In this document: piece after piece, positions 1-11,536 of the stretch
Numbering within the stretch: position 1 is the stretch's first letter
Layout: every line of letters starts with the position of its first letter
Assembly: GCA_016200545.1 (NCBI GenBank)
Contig: JACQEO010000075.1
Location: 60,703-124,702, forward strand
Direction: 5' to 3'
Length of the DNA stretch: 64,000 bases
Origin: Deltaproteobacteria bacterium
Lineage (GTDB): Bacteria; Desulfobacterota; Binatia; UTPRO1
Position numbers and translations under genes: made by a program
The notes under the pieces: model-generated
Told to the model about the DNA's origin: nothing
Seen by the model: only the letters and a program-made list of their open reading frames with translations
Database searches by the model: none

Positions 1-1458
<1,458 letters not shown>

Positions 1459-1483
1459 CGTCCCCCGCCGCCTCGCGGTTCGT

Positions 1484-2428
1484 ATGCTCGAATTCATCCG
1501 GCGCAACAGGGTCCTCCTCAGCGCCAGCTTCTTTTTGCTCTGCTCCCTCGGGCTCCTTTCCGTGAACGCCCGCCATCCGGGGCGGATCGATCCTCTCGGC
1601 CGTGCCTTCCTCGAGGTGATGGCGCCCTTCCAACGCGTCACCTCGATCGTCGCCGGGTGGACGGTCGACGTCTGGCGCGGGTACGTCGATCTCCTCGGCG
1701 TCGAGCGCGAGAACGGCCGCTTGCGCGGGCGCCTCCACGAGCTCGAACGTCGCGCCACCGAGCAACGCGAGCTCGAGCTGATGAACCGGCGGTTGAAGCG
1801 TCTGCTCGCGTTCCAACGCCGTTTGCCCACGCAGGTCGTCAGCGCCGAGGTGACGGGGCGCGACGCGACGGCGTGGTTTCAAAGCCTGACCTTGAACAAG
1901 GGTGAGCGCGACGGCATTCAGTCGGGCATGCCGGTGCTCGCACCCGAGGGCGTCGTCGGCCTGATCTCGAAGACGAGCCCGCACGCCTCGCGCGTGCTTC
2001 TCCTCACCGATCCGAACAGCGGCGTCGACGTCCTCATCCAGCGAACGCGCGTCCGCGGCATCGTGAGCGGGCTGCTCGAGAAGGGCGCCATCCTCAAGTA
2101 CGTGAAGCGCGCCGACGACGTCCAGGTCGGCGATCGCATCGTCACCTCCGGCCTCGACGGTATCTTTCCCAAAGGCGTCTCGGTCGGGCGGGTGACGCGC
2201 GTGTCGCGGAAGGACCGCGGGCTATTCCTTTACGCCGAGGTCACGCCGACGGCGGACGCGAGCCGCTTGGAAGAAGTGCTCGTCACCGCCGCGAGCGGCG
2301 CCGAGCTGCTCGATCCACGGCCGGCGCCGCCTCCCGCGTTCGTCGGGCCGCCGGATCCCGCGACGCTCGGCCTCGTCGGGCCGCCCGCGCCGCCTGGCGT
2401 CGCCGTCTCCGGGGAGCAGTCGCGGTGA
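1484..2428 (+). CDS. mreC: MreC, rod-shape scaffold protein
   Basis: Bitopic inner-membrane protein that links MreB to MreD, PBP2 and RodA and activates PBP2. Residues about 10-28 form the single membrane segment, followed by a short coiled coil (about 70-115, rich in E/R/L) and the two periplasmic beta-barrel domains. Motifs typical of MreC include LNKGERDGIQSGMPV, GVVGLI and LLLTDPNSGVDV. The C-terminal 40 residues are a Pro/Ala-rich tail of low complexity. Its TGA overlaps the GTG start of mreD by 4 nt, so the two are probably translationally coupled. Confidence 0.95.
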   Translation: MLEFIRRNRVLLSASFFLLCSLGLLSVNARHPGRIDPLGRAFLEVMAPFQRVTSIVAGWTVDVWRGYVDLLGVERENGRLRGRLHELERRATEQRELELMNRRLKRLLAFQRRLPTQVVSAEVTGRDATAWFQSLTLNKGERDGIQSGMPVLAPEGVVGLISKTSPHASRVLLLTDPNSGVDVLIQRTRVRGIVSGLLEKGAILKYVKRADDVQVGDRIVTSGLDGIFPKGVSVGRVTRVSRKDRGLFLYAEVTPTADASRLEEVLVTAASGAELLDPRPAPPPAFVGPPDPATLGLVGPPAPPGVAVSGEQSR

Positions 2429-2973
2429 GTCTGTACCAGGCGACGCACGCGCCGACCACCCCCACTCTCGGAGCCGAGCTGCGTGCCGCCGTCATCTATA
2501 CGCTGACGGCGAGTCTCGCGCTCTTGCTTCAGACCACGGTCCTCCACACGCTGACGGGCGACCGTGTCATTCCCGACCTCGCGCTCATCCTCTGCGTCTA
2601 CCTCGGGCTGTATGAGCACAGCGTCGCCGGCGCGACCGGCGCCTTCCTTCTCGGATACCTGCTGGACAGCTTTTCGGGTAGCCTGGTGGGGTTGAATGCC
2701 TTCGCGATGACGAGCGTCTACACCATGGTCTACCTGATCGCGCGACGGCTGTGGATGGACAACGCGCTCTCGAGCATCGCGATGGTGTTCCTCGGCACAC
2801 TCGTCAAGGGATTCGCGATTCTCGGCGCGCTCGCCGCCTATCTCTCGATCGACGACCGTCTCTCGCTCGCAGCCGCCCAGGTCCTGCTCGCCGAGGCGCT
2901 CCTCGCCGCCGCGCTCACGCCGATCGTGTTCGGCTTCATCCGCTGGGAGCAGCGCGTCTTCGGCGCCGACTGA
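2425..2973 (+). CDS. mreD: MreD, rod-shape membrane protein
   Basis: Small polytopic membrane component of the elongasome. The GTG start lies inside the mreC stop (GTGA). The 182-aa product has about five hydrophobic segments and the family features LPDLALILCVYLGL-like (here VIPDLALILCVYLG) and GFLLGYLLD-like (here GAFLLGYLLDSFSG). Length and position between mreC and the PBP2 gene confirm the assignment; primary sequence conservation in MreD is otherwise weak. The PBP2 start follows after a single base. Confidence 0.92.
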   Translation: MSLYQATHAPTTPTLGAELRAAVIYTLTASLALLLQTTVLHTLTGDRVIPDLALILCVYLGLYEHSVAGATGAFLLGYLLDSFSGSLVGLNAFAMTSVYTMVYLIARRLWMDNALSSIAMVFLGTLVKGFAILGALAAYLSIDDRLSLAAAQVLLAEALLAAALTPIVFGFIRWEQRVFGAD

Positions 2974-2974
2974 G

Positions 2975-4837
2975 ATGACGTTGATCATGAACCGGCGTGA
3001 GGTTCCGGCGGCGCTCCGCCGCCGCCTGGTCGTGTCGCTCGCGGCCGTGCTCGTGCTCCTCGGGCTGACGCTCATACGGCTCTGGCACCTGCAGGTGACC
3101 GAGGGCGAGCAATACCGATCGCTCTCCGAGAACAACCGCATTCGGTTGAAACGGGTGCGCGCGACGCGCGGCACGGTCCTCGACCGCCACGGTCAGATCA
3201 TGGTCGACAATCGTCCCTCGTTCGACGTCGCGCTCGTGCCCGAGGACGCGCACGACGTGCCACGCACGCTCGCCACGCTCACGCGCCTGCTCGGCGCCGA
3301 GGCGGGCGACTTCTCCTCCGCCGTCCAGGCGGCCGCGAACCGCCCGCCGTTCGAGGAGGTGATCCTCAAGCGCGACATCGACTGGGAGAGCATCGTCGCC
3401 CTCGAGACGCACCAGCTCGAGCTCCCCGGCGTCTCGGTCCAGGTCGGCCCCCGCCGCACGTATCCGTTCGGCACCGCCGCCGCGCACCTCCTCGGGTACG
3501 TCGGCGAGGTGAGCCAGCAGGAGCTCACGAGCCGACAGGGCTACCGCATGGGCGATCTCATTGGGAAGGCGGGCGCGGAGCGCTATTGGGAGGGCTATCT
3601 CCGCGGCGTCGACGGCGGGCAGCAGGTGGAGGTCGACGCCGTCGGGCGGAAGCTCCGCGTGCTCTCCGAGGTCGAGGAGACGCCCGGCAACACGCTCATC
3701 CTCTCGCTCGATCGCGACCTGCAGCTCGCCGCCGAGCGCGCCATGGGCGACCGCGAGGGTGCGGTCGTCGCCCTCGATCCCCGCAGCGGCGACGTGCTCG
3801 CGATGGTGAGCCGCCCCGCCTTCGATCCGAACGTCTTCGCGCGCGGCATCCGCGCCGCGGAGTGGCGCGCGCTCGTCCAAGACCGCAAACGGCCGCTGAA
3901 CAGCAAGGCGGTGCAGGGCACGTATCCGCCGGGGTCGACCTTCAAAGTCGTCATGGCCGCGGCCGCGTTGGAAGAGGGCGTCGTCAACCCCTTCACGCAG
4001 ATCTTCTGCGGCGGCGGGATCTTCTTCGGCAACCGGACGTTCCACTGCTGGCGCCCGAGCGGTCACGGCGACCTGAACGTGCACGAGGCGCTCGTTCGCT
4101 CGTGCGACGTCTTCTTCTACCAGGTCGGGCAGCGGCTCGGTATCGACACCATCGCCGACTACGCGCATCGCTTCGGCCTCGGTGCGCCGACCGGCATCAC
4201 GCTCGATCACGAGAGCGGCGGCGTCATCCCGAGCAGCGCCTGGAAGCGCCAGCGCTTCGGCGAGCCCTGGTACGCGGGCGAGACGCTCTCGGTCGCGATC
4301 GGGCAAGGCTACGTCACGACCACGCCGCTGCAGATGGCGAACGTGATCGCCGCAATCGCGAACGGCGGCACCGTCTACCAACCGCAGTTCGTGAAGCGCG
4401 TCGAGACGCCGGACGGCACGAGCGTCCTCGAGCAGCAGCCGATCGTCACCAACGACCTCGGCTTCAAGAAGACGACGCTCCTCCAGATCCGCGAGGCGCT
4501 CTCGGACGTCGTCAACTCGAGCCGCGGCACCGGGACGAAGGCGCGTGTGCGCGGCATCGAGGTCGGCGGCAAGACCGGCACGTCGCAGGTCGGGAAGCTC
4601 GGTGCCGAGCGCCCCAAGCAGGGACACATGGTGCGGGAGCGGAAGGACCACGCGTGGTTCATCGCGTTCGCGCCGGTCTCGAGCCCGGAAATCGCCGTCG
4701 CCGTCCTTGCCGAGCACGCGGGCGAGCACGGCGGCACCGCCGCCGCGCCGATCGCGCAGCAGGTGATCGCGCACTACTTCGGCGTCGCCGAGGACGACGA
4801 TGCGACAATTCGACAGACGGCTCGCGTATCATTTTGA
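2975..4837 (+). CDS. mrdA: Penicillin-binding protein 2 (peptidoglycan transpeptidase)
   Basis: Class B PBP that cross-links lateral-wall peptidoglycan with RodA. One N-terminal membrane segment (residues about 14-35) is followed by the pedestal/dimerisation domain (RGTVLDRHG, DNRPSFDVALVP) and the transpeptidase domain. The active-site serine lies in STFK near residue 321, the second motif is SCD in VRSCDVFFYQVG, and the third motif KTGT starts near residue 533. The 620-aa length is normal. The ATG at 2975 is one base after the mreD stop; an ATG at 2987 is an alternative. Its 3' end overlaps the rodA start by 38 nt. Confidence 0.96.
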   Translation: MTLIMNRREVPAALRRRLVVSLAAVLVLLGLTLIRLWHLQVTEGEQYRSLSENNRIRLKRVRATRGTVLDRHGQIMVDNRPSFDVALVPEDAHDVPRTLATLTRLLGAEAGDFSSAVQAAANRPPFEEVILKRDIDWESIVALETHQLELPGVSVQVGPRRTYPFGTAAAHLLGYVGEVSQQELTSRQGYRMGDLIGKAGAERYWEGYLRGVDGGQQVEVDAVGRKLRVLSEVEETPGNTLILSLDRDLQLAAERAMGDREGAVVALDPRSGDVLAMVSRPAFDPNVFARGIRAAEWRALVQDRKRPLNSKAVQGTYPPGSTFKVVMAAAALEEGVVNPFTQIFCGGGIFFGNRTFHCWRPSGHGDLNVHEALVRSCDVFFYQVGQRLGIDTIADYAHRFGLGAPTGITLDHESGGVIPSSAWKRQRFGEPWYAGETLSVAIGQGYVTTTPLQMANVIAAIANGGTVYQPQFVKRVETPDGTSVLEQQPIVTNDLGFKKTTLLQIREALSDVVNSSRGTGTKARVRGIEVGGKTGTSQVGKLGAERPKQGHMVRERKDHAWFIAFAPVSSPEIAVAVLAEHAGEHGGTAAAPIAQQVIAHYFGVAEDDDATIRQTARVSF

Positions 4838-5912
4838 CTGGCTGCTCGTGGCGCTGACGCTCGCGGTTGCGAGCGTCGGCATCGTCACCATTTACAGCGC
4901 CACCGTCACCAGCGAAAAAGGCAGCTTCGCGACCAACCCGCTGGTGATCCGCCAGGCATTGTACGACGGCATCGGCCTCGCCGGCATGGTCGCGGCGGTG
5001 TTCTTCGACTATCGACGCCTCGAGCGCTACGCGTACCTCATCTTCGCGTTCGCGCTCGTCATGCTCGTTCTGGTGCCGGTCATGGGGAGCGTCGGTGGCG
5101 GGGCGCGGCGCTGGATCAACCTCGGCGTCGTCTCCGTGCAGCCGTCGGAGATGATCAAGGTCGGTCTCGTGGTGGCGCTCGCGCGCTACTTCCATCGCGC
5201 GCGCGGCACGGGCGACCTCCGCCTCCGCGACGTCGCGCCGGCCTTCGTGATGCTCGCGATCCCCGCCGCGCTCATCCTCGCGCAGCCCGACCTCGGGACC
5301 GTCGGTGTCGTGACCGCCGTCTTCTTCAGCATCCTCTTCTTCGCCGGGCTGCGGCTGCGGTCGTTTCTCTTGTTGGCGATCGTCGGCGGCGCCGCCGTCC
5401 CGCTTCTCTGGGGACACCTCAAGCCGTATCAGCAGCAGCGCGTCCTCACGTTCCTCTCGCCCGAGATGGATCCGCTCGGTGCCGGCTACCACGTCATCCA
5501 GTCGAAGATCGCGATCGGCTCGGGGATGTTCTGGGGGAAAGGCTATCTGCACGGCACGCAGAACAAGCTGAACTTCCTTCCCGAGCAGCACACCGACTTC
5601 ATCTTCTCGGTGTTCGCCGAGGAGTGGGGCTACATCGGTGCGCTGGTGCTGATCGTGCTCTACGCCGCGCTCGTCCTCCGCGGCCTCCAGATCTCCTACC
5701 GCGCCAAAGATCGCTTCGGGTCGCTGCTCGCGTTCGGCATCGTCGCGATCATCTTCTGGCAGGTGGTGATCAACGTCGGCATGACGTCCGGCGTCCTCCC
5801 GGTCGTCGGCATCCCGCTGCCGTTCGTGAGCTACGGCGGCTCCTCCATCACCTCGATGATGATCGCGCTGGGTCTGGTCATCAACGTCAACATGCGCCGC
5901 TTCACTTTTTGA
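4800..5912 (+). CDS. rodA: RodA, SEDS peptidoglycan glycosyltransferase
   Basis: SEDS-family polymerase that elongates glycan strands from lipid II together with PBP2. The 370-aa protein has about ten membrane helices and the conserved SEDS signatures GGGARRWINLG, VQPSEMIKV (catalytic-region loop), AQPDLGT, FLPEQHTDFIFSVFAEEWG and the C-terminal PFVSYGGSS. The ATG at 4800 lies inside mrdA, a 38-nt overlap, which suggests coupled translation. It is the last gene of the operon; two palindromic repeats follow it. Confidence 0.96.
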   Translation: MRQFDRRLAYHFDWLLVALTLAVASVGIVTIYSATVTSEKGSFATNPLVIRQALYDGIGLAGMVAAVFFDYRRLERYAYLIFAFALVMLVLVPVMGSVGGGARRWINLGVVSVQPSEMIKVGLVVALARYFHRARGTGDLRLRDVAPAFVMLAIPAALILAQPDLGTVGVVTAVFFSILFFAGLRLRSFLLLAIVGGAAVPLLWGHLKPYQQQRVLTFLSPEMDPLGAGYHVIQSKIAIGSGMFWGKGYLHGTQNKLNFLPEQHTDFIFSVFAEEWGYIGALVLIVLYAALVLRGLQISYRAKDRFGSLLAFGIVAIIFWQVVINVGMTSGVLPVVGIPLPFVSYGGSSITSMMIALGLVINVNMRRFTF

Positions 5913-5914
5913 CC

Positions 5915-6040
5915 GCAGGCTGCTGAAACGGGCCCATCTGCTGCGTTGCTCGGTCGCCGCGGCTTGTGCGGCGTAGCTCCGCTACGCCTCCGCGCGCGGC
6001 TCCCTCGCGCCTTGCATCTGGACCCGTTTGAGCAGCCTGC
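5915..6040. repeat. Palindromic repeat element, copy 1
   Basis: An imperfect 126-bp palindrome starting 3 nt after the rodA stop. Terminal arms are GCAGGCTGCT at 5915-5924 and AGCAGCCTGC at 6031-6040, and the pairing extends inward (AAACGGGcCCATCTG against CATCTGGACCCGTTT). The centre has GGCGTAGC-TCC-GCTACGCC. The core between the two CATCTG boxes closely matches the reverse complement of the element at 6188-6309. It could fold as a long hairpin and act as a terminator or mRNA 3'-end structure between convergent rodA and trxA. Confidence 0.75.
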
Positions 6041-6187
6041 TCCCGCCGTTGTCGTCGCGCTCGCTTCGCGTCGCGTAAGGAAACGCCGCGCAGCGGCGTG
6101 GCGCGGGAAGTTATTCCGGGCAGTTCTTCAGTGAGCGGGTATCGTTGCGTCGCTCGAAGTGAAACGAGAGCGCCGAAGAGGAAGCAG

Positions 6188-6309
6188 CCGGGCGTCGAGA
6201 CGCGTGCAGATGCGAGGCGCGAGGAAGCGAACGCGGAGGCCTAGCGGGAGCTAGGCCGCACAAGTGAGCGACCGAGCAACGAAGCAGATGCGCGTGTATC
6301 GACGCCCGG
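6188..6309. repeat. Palindromic repeat element, copy 2 (inverted)
   Basis: A second palindrome of about 122 bp in the same intergenic region, in inverted orientation to copy 1. The arms are CCGGGCGTCGA at 6188-6198 and TCGACGCCCGG at 6299-6309. The centre has GGCCTAGC-GGGA-GCTAGGCC. Read on the minus strand it shares with copy 1 the blocks CATCTGCT, CGTTGCTCGGTCGC, CTTGTGCGGC, CCTCGCGCCT and GCATCTG, while the terminal arms differ. It ends 2 nt before the trxA stop codon. The bases between the two copies (6041-6187) hold no gene I can see. Confidence 0.7.
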
Positions 6310-6311
6310 CG

Positions 6312-6635
6312 TTAGACGACGCGATCGATCGCCTTGACGAGGTGCGCCTTCGGGACGGCGCCGACGATCTGCTCCTTCACCTCGCCGCCCTTGAAGAGGA
6401 TGAGGTTGGGGATGCCGCGGACGCCGAATTGGGCGGGGGTGCGCGGGTTGTCGTCGACGTTCATCTTCACGACCTTGAGGCGGCCGCTGTAGTCGCCGGC
6501 GAGCTCTTCCACGACTGGGCCGATCGCCTTGCAGGGGCCGCACCACGGCGCCCAGAAGTCGATGAGGACGGGGGTGCTCGCTTGCAGTACCTCGCGTTGA
6601 AACGTGTCGTCGCTGACCACCTGCACATCTGCCAT
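6312..6635 (-). CDS. trxA: Thioredoxin
   Basis: Cytosolic protein-disulfide reductase. The 107-aa protein has the full thioredoxin fold with the active site WCGPC at residues 31-35, preceded by VLIDFWAP, and the cis-proline loop GIPNLILFKGG. I chose the ATG at 6635 because GGAGGGAGG lies 8-10 nt upstream and the product has family length; the frame is open for 20 more codons. It is transcribed away from the LLM gene region and converges on rodA across the palindromic repeats. No thioredoxin reductase gene is nearby. Confidence 0.96.
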   Translation of the reverse strand: MADVQVVSDDTFQREVLQASTPVLIDFWAPWCGPCKAIGPVVEELAGDYSGRLKVVKMNVDDNPRTPAQFGVRGIPNLILFKGGEVKEQIVGAVPKAHLVKAIDRVV

Positions 6636-6743
6636 ACGCAGTGCCTCCCTCCGATCGCGTCGCTCATGTGTAACCAATGCGCCTCGCCCGCGCAACGGAC
6701 GGAGCGCAACGACGGCGATTCGGGGCCCGTCCTTCCTCGGGAA

Positions 6744-7763
<1,020 letters not shown>

Positions 7764-7775
7764 GCGTTCCTCCTG

Positions 7776-8159
7776 TTAGACGGTGTTCGCGAGCAGCCTC
7801 GAGCCGACCGCGTGGAGGAGCGCCTCCACCGCCGAGCGCGGCCGGATCATCACCGTGAAGTCGCGAATGAGCCCGGAGTCGTCGAACCGAATCAGGTCGA
7901 GCCCTTCGGCTTCGCGATCGCCGACGCGGGTTCGGAAGATCAACGCCTTCGTCCCGTCGGCGGATGAGAGCTCGTCGGTGTAGCGAAACTCCTCGAACAC
8001 CTCGAGCAGAACGGCGAGGAGTCGTCCGATCGCAGCCCGGCCCTCGAACGGCTTGAAGGTGATGGGACTATGCAAGAGCGCGTCTTCCGCGAACGCGGAG
8101 AGCATCTGATCGAGGTCTCTGACCGCGACGCCGCGCTCGAAGCGGTCGCGACTCGTCAC
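7776..8159 (-). CDS. NTF2-like (SnoaL-type) protein
   Basis: A 127-aa protein of the NTF2-like alpha+beta cone fold, used by polyketide cyclases, ketosteroid isomerases and many small hydratases or binding proteins. The sequence shows the family pattern: helix with DLDQMLSAFAEDALLHSPI, EGRAAIGRLLAVLLEVF, then strands (FRTRVGDREAEGLDLIRFDDSGLIRDFTVMIRP). The start is the GTG at 8159, inside the oxygenase stop codon (GTGA, 4-nt overlap). No catalytic role can be read off; its place suggests it acts on or carries the product of the oxygenase. Confidence 0.8.
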   Translation of the reverse strand: MTSRDRFERGVAVRDLDQMLSAFAEDALLHSPITFKPFEGRAAIGRLLAVLLEVFEEFRYTDELSSADGTKALIFRTRVGDREAEGLDLIRFDDSGLIRDFTVMIRPRSAVEALLHAVGSRLLANTV

Positions 8160-9550
8160 GCCGCGACCCAGTTGCCGTGGAAGCCGTACGGAACCCGATG
8201 CGGAAGACGGACGTGCGCGATCGGCTCGCCCGCGATGTCGCGGGCATCGAGGATGTCGAACGTGCTGGCGTTCCGCGCCTGATCGTAGGCGAGGACGAGC
8301 ACGTAGCCGTCGTCCTCGTCGGCCGCGGCGGAGCGCGGCACGAAGAGCGGCTCGCCGACGCCGTTGCCGGCGCCGTACGTGCGGGTCGTGCTCGTGCCGC
8401 GCTCGAGGTCGTACTTGTGCACCGCACTCCATACCGGGATGCCGCTCGCGTTGCCCTCGGGGCCGGTCGCGGCCATGTAGCCATAGCGATGCTTGCGCCC
8501 GACGCGACGCTCGTCGACGCGCGGGAACTCGCCGTCGCGATCGTCGAGCGGGGTGGACTTGATGCCGCCGCCGCGCAGGTCGATGCGAAAGCGATGCAGG
8601 CGGGCGGCGTTCTTGTCGCACCAGCCGGGATCACGCGCGGCGCTCGGGCTCATGAAGAGCAGTTGCTCGTAGCGCGCGACGTCGAGGACGATCTCGTCGC
8701 CTTCGGTGTAGGCGTTCATCGGATGGAAGACGTAGCACGGGTCGGTGTCGAACCATTTGACGTCGGCGTTGCCGCCGCTGCGCGGCATGATGCCGATGCG
8801 GGTGCCGCGATCGGGGTCCCAGGCGAAGATGCTGCCGTTCCGCGCCATCTCCTCGAAACTGAAGACGACCGGGCAGAGGAGGAAGATGACGTAGTCCTTG
8901 GTGATCGCGAAGTCGTGCATCATCGAGGGCCAGGCGACGTCGATCACCTCGCTGCGCACGAGCGCGCCCGTGCGATTGGCGACGTGGAACTGGAGGTACG
9001 GCGGGAACGGCGCATAGCCGAAGAAGAGCATCTCGCCGCTCTCGGGATCGAGCTTCGGATGCGCCGTCATCGGCCCCATGAACTTGCCGCCGAAGTCGTA
9101 GAGGCCGGTCGTCTCGAGCGTGCACGGCACCATCGCTGTCGGGAGTGACGACTCGACGAGCGCGAGCAGCTTGCCGGCGTGGAAGACGATGTTGGTGTTG
9201 GCGGTCGTCTTGAACGCCATCGCCTCGCTCGGCTTCATGCTGAGGAGGCCGGCATAGAGCGCTTTGCCCGCCGCGCGCTCCTCCTTCAGGCCGTCGCTCT
9301 GTACGAAGCGGTTGCGGTAGGACGCGCAACCGTCGCGCAGCGTGATCGCGTGGATCATGCCGTCGCCGTCGAACCAGTGATAGCGACCGGGCGGCTCGTA
9401 TGCGGGGTTGGGACCGTTGCGGTAGTAGGTGCCGTTCAGCTCGCGCGGGATCTCGCCGATCACTTCCAGATCGGCCGCCGTGCCCTCCAGACGCCACGGC
9501 GCGAAGTTTCCCTGCAGCAAGGGGTTGATCTCTGATTCTCGTTCACTCAT
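8156..9550 (-). CDS. Carotenoid cleavage/lignostilbene-type oxygenase
   Basis: Non-heme Fe(II) oxygenase of the RPE65/CCO family, seven-bladed propeller, 464 aa. It has the N-terminal NGTYYRNGPNPAYEPPGRYHW signature followed by FDGDGMIHA. The four iron-binding histidines appear in the expected contexts: TAHPKLDP, MMHDFAIT, FHPMNAY and the C-terminal FHGNWVA. Such enzymes cleave or isomerise conjugated double bonds in carotenoids or stilbenes; the substrate here is unknown. The start overlaps the TetR stop by 8 nt and the stop overlaps the NTF2-like gene, so the four genes form one transcript. Confidence 0.92.
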   Translation of the reverse strand: MSERESEINPLLQGNFAPWRLEGTAADLEVIGEIPRELNGTYYRNGPNPAYEPPGRYHWFDGDGMIHAITLRDGCASYRNRFVQSDGLKEERAAGKALYAGLLSMKPSEAMAFKTTANTNIVFHAGKLLALVESSLPTAMVPCTLETTGLYDFGGKFMGPMTAHPKLDPESGEMLFFGYAPFPPYLQFHVANRTGALVRSEVIDVAWPSMMHDFAITKDYVIFLLCPVVFSFEEMARNGSIFAWDPDRGTRIGIMPRSGGNADVKWFDTDPCYVFHPMNAYTEGDEIVLDVARYEQLLFMSPSAARDPGWCDKNAARLHRFRIDLRGGGIKSTPLDDRDGEFPRVDERRVGRKHRYGYMAATGPEGNASGIPVWSAVHKYDLERGTSTTRTYGAGNGVGEPLFVPRSAAADEDDGYVLVLAYDQARNASTFDILDARDIAGEPIAHVRLPHRVPYGFHGNWVAA

Positions 9551-10157
9551 GGCGACTCCTTTTCGAGCGTCCGGTGCGGCGCCGCGCGTCGCACGTGAGT
9601 TGTGAGATCATCGCCTCGCGCACGAGCGCGATGGCGGGAGATTGTGGCTTCAGCGTGCCGCGGATGGCGAGCGAGGTGACGCCGTGCACCGTCGCCCAGA
9701 ACGCGGCGGTGGCATCCTCGACGCCGGCGCGCAGGCGTCCCGCGACGTCGATCGCGGCGACGCGCCGCCGGAGCGCGTCGTAGGAGGCGCGCCCGCCCGG
9801 CGTCGGGCGGAGGCGCTTGCCCTCGAACATCACGCGATAGTGCGCGGGATAGCGCAGGCCGAACTCGACGTAGCGTCCGAACGCCCAGCGCAGCGCCTCC
9901 ACCGGATCGGACGGCACCGCGCGGCGGGCGAAAGCGCGATCGAAGTCGGCGAAGCAATCATCGACGATGCGCTCGATCAGCGCCGCCTTGTCGCCGAAGT
10001 GATGGTAGATCGTCGGCGGCGTGACGCCGGCGCGCGCACAGAGCTCGCGGATCGAGAGGCCGTCTTCGCCGCCACTCGCCAAGAGGTCGGCGGCGGCCTC
10101 GAGAATCGACCGGCGCGTCGCCTCCGACTCCGCGTCGCGTGAGCGCGCGACCGCCAT
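9543..10157 (-). CDS. TetR-family transcriptional regulator
   Basis: Likely local repressor of the operon it heads. The N-terminal domain has the TetR helix-turn-helix (TRRSILEAAADLLAS, IRELCARAGVTPPTIYHHF, GDKAALIERI), followed by a TetR_C-type ligand domain (RWAFGRYVEFGLRYPAHYRVMF). Three ATG codons are in frame: 10196, 10169 and 10157. I chose 10157 (204 aa) because a perfect palindrome lies just upstream at 10167-10180 and would otherwise be inside the gene. The stop overlaps the oxygenase start by 8 nt. Confidence 0.9.
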   Translation of the reverse strand: MAVARSRDAESEATRRSILEAAADLLASGGEDGLSIRELCARAGVTPPTIYHHFGDKAALIERIVDDCFADFDRAFARRAVPSDPVEALRWAFGRYVEFGLRYPAHYRVMFEGKRLRPTPGGRASYDALRRRVAAIDVAGRLRAGVEDATAAFWATVHGVTSLAIRGTLKPQSPAIALVREAMISQLTCDARRRTGRSKRSRHE

Positions 10158-10166
10158 TCGTGCCAC

Positions 10167-10180
10167 CATACGAACGTATG
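10167..10180. promoter_or_regulatory. Probable TetR operator
   Basis: CATACG-AA-CGTATG, a perfect 6-bp inverted repeat starting 10 nt before the chosen TetR start. The same half-site (CATACG/CGTATG) recurs twice in front of the unrelated TetR gene at 18367-19056, with a 4-bp instead of a 2-bp spacer. Position and symmetry fit autorepression of the TetR-oxygenase operon; this is inferred. Confidence 0.6.
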
Positions 10181-10273
10181 TATAGCGGTGATACATGAAC
10201 CATGCAAGCGGTTCGGGTAATGGCGACGTAACGCACGCCTAGCTGCTGTAGCGGGGATATAGTGAAAGGTTTT

Positions 10274-11421
10274 TCATGATGTTGCGCGGGTGAAGAGTCC
10301 GAGCAGCTCGACGTGCTCGGTATGGGGCATGAGGTCGAAGGGCTGCACGTTGCGGAGGCGGTAGCCGCCGTCGATCAGGAGGGCAGTGTCGCGTGCGAAC
10401 GACGTCGGGTTGCACGAGAGTATAGCAGCCGCGGCGCGCGCGCGCGGACGAGGGCGGCGGCGACCGCTGCGCTACAACCCTTGCGCGGCGGGTTCAACGT
10501 CACGACGTCGGGCGCGAAGCCGGTGAGGGCATCGAGGCGCTCCTCCACGCGGGCGACCTCGAAGCGGACGTTGCGACGGCGGTTCCGCCGCGCGTTGGCG
10601 CGCGCCGCCCGCACCGCCGCCGTCTCGTCCTCGATCGCGAGGACGTGTGCGGCGCGCGCGGCGAGCGTGAGCGCGATGCCGCCGACGCCGCAGTATAGGT
10701 CGAGGACGCGTTCCGATCCGTCGAGCGCGGCGGCGTCGGCGATCGCGCCGTAGATCGTCGCCGCCATGCGCGTGTTCGCTTGCACGAAGGCGAGCGGCGA
10801 GGCGGCGAGCTCGACGTCGCCGTACCGATCACGCAGCTCCCTGTCGCCCCAGATCCGCTCGGTGCGAGGACCGACGATGACGTTTCCGGCGCTGAGGTTC
10901 TCGTTCACGAGGAGGCCCGCGAGGGGAAGCGCCGCGCGCAAGCGGCGCGCGATTGACGGCGCGGCGTCGAGTGGCAGCTGCGAGCTCACCAAGATCACCA
11001 GCAGGCGCCGTTCGTCGACGCTCGCCCGCACCAGCAGGTAGCGGAGCCCGCGGCGGCCGTGGCCGTGCAGCGGCACGCGCTCGCGGACGACGACCGCGCG
11101 CAGGACCGGGAGCGCACGCATGATCAAGGGGTCGTGGAGCGGACAGCCGCTGATGTCGAGAACGTCGTGCGTTCCGGGCGCGTAGAGGCCGATCGCGACG
11201 CCGGCGTGCGTGCGCGCGAGCATGAGCTTCACCTGCACACGATAGCCGGTGCGTTCGGGAGCCGGCCTGACCGCCGCGACCGGAATGGACGAGGCATCGT
11301 CGCCGAGCGCGTCACGCAGGGCGCCGGCGACGTGCGCGCGCTTCATGGCGAGCCGCGTCGCGTAGGGACGTCCGAACCAGGGACAGCCCGGGCAAGCGGG
11401 GAAATGTGGGCAGCGTGCCAC
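10274..11421 (-). pseudogene. 23S rRNA uracil-5 methyltransferase (RumA/RlmC type), frameshifted
   Basis: SAM-dependent tRNA/rRNA m5U methyltransferase with an iron-sulfur cluster. The N-terminus holds C-x5-C-x2-C (CPHFPACPGC) and a fourth Cys in SGCPLHDP. The SAM domain shows LDLYCGVGGIALTLA and TLNPPRKGC. The continuous frame ends wrongly at 10375, but a 1-nt shift at 10420/10421 restores LSCNPTSFARD with the catalytic Cys (codon 10412-10414), then DLMPHTEHVELLGLF to a TGA at 10274. A C is missing from a TACCTC-like string. There is no TRAM domain. The start is GTG. It is either recently inactivated or a base-calling error. Confidence 0.85.
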
Positions 11422-11536
11422 ACCTCAGATGAACCACGCGCCCCGGAGAAGCGTCAATCGACCCGGTCGGGACGTGTCACGTGCCGACAATAGACCCGTC
11501 GCCGCGCTCGCGGCCGCGCCAACCCCCGATCGCCGT

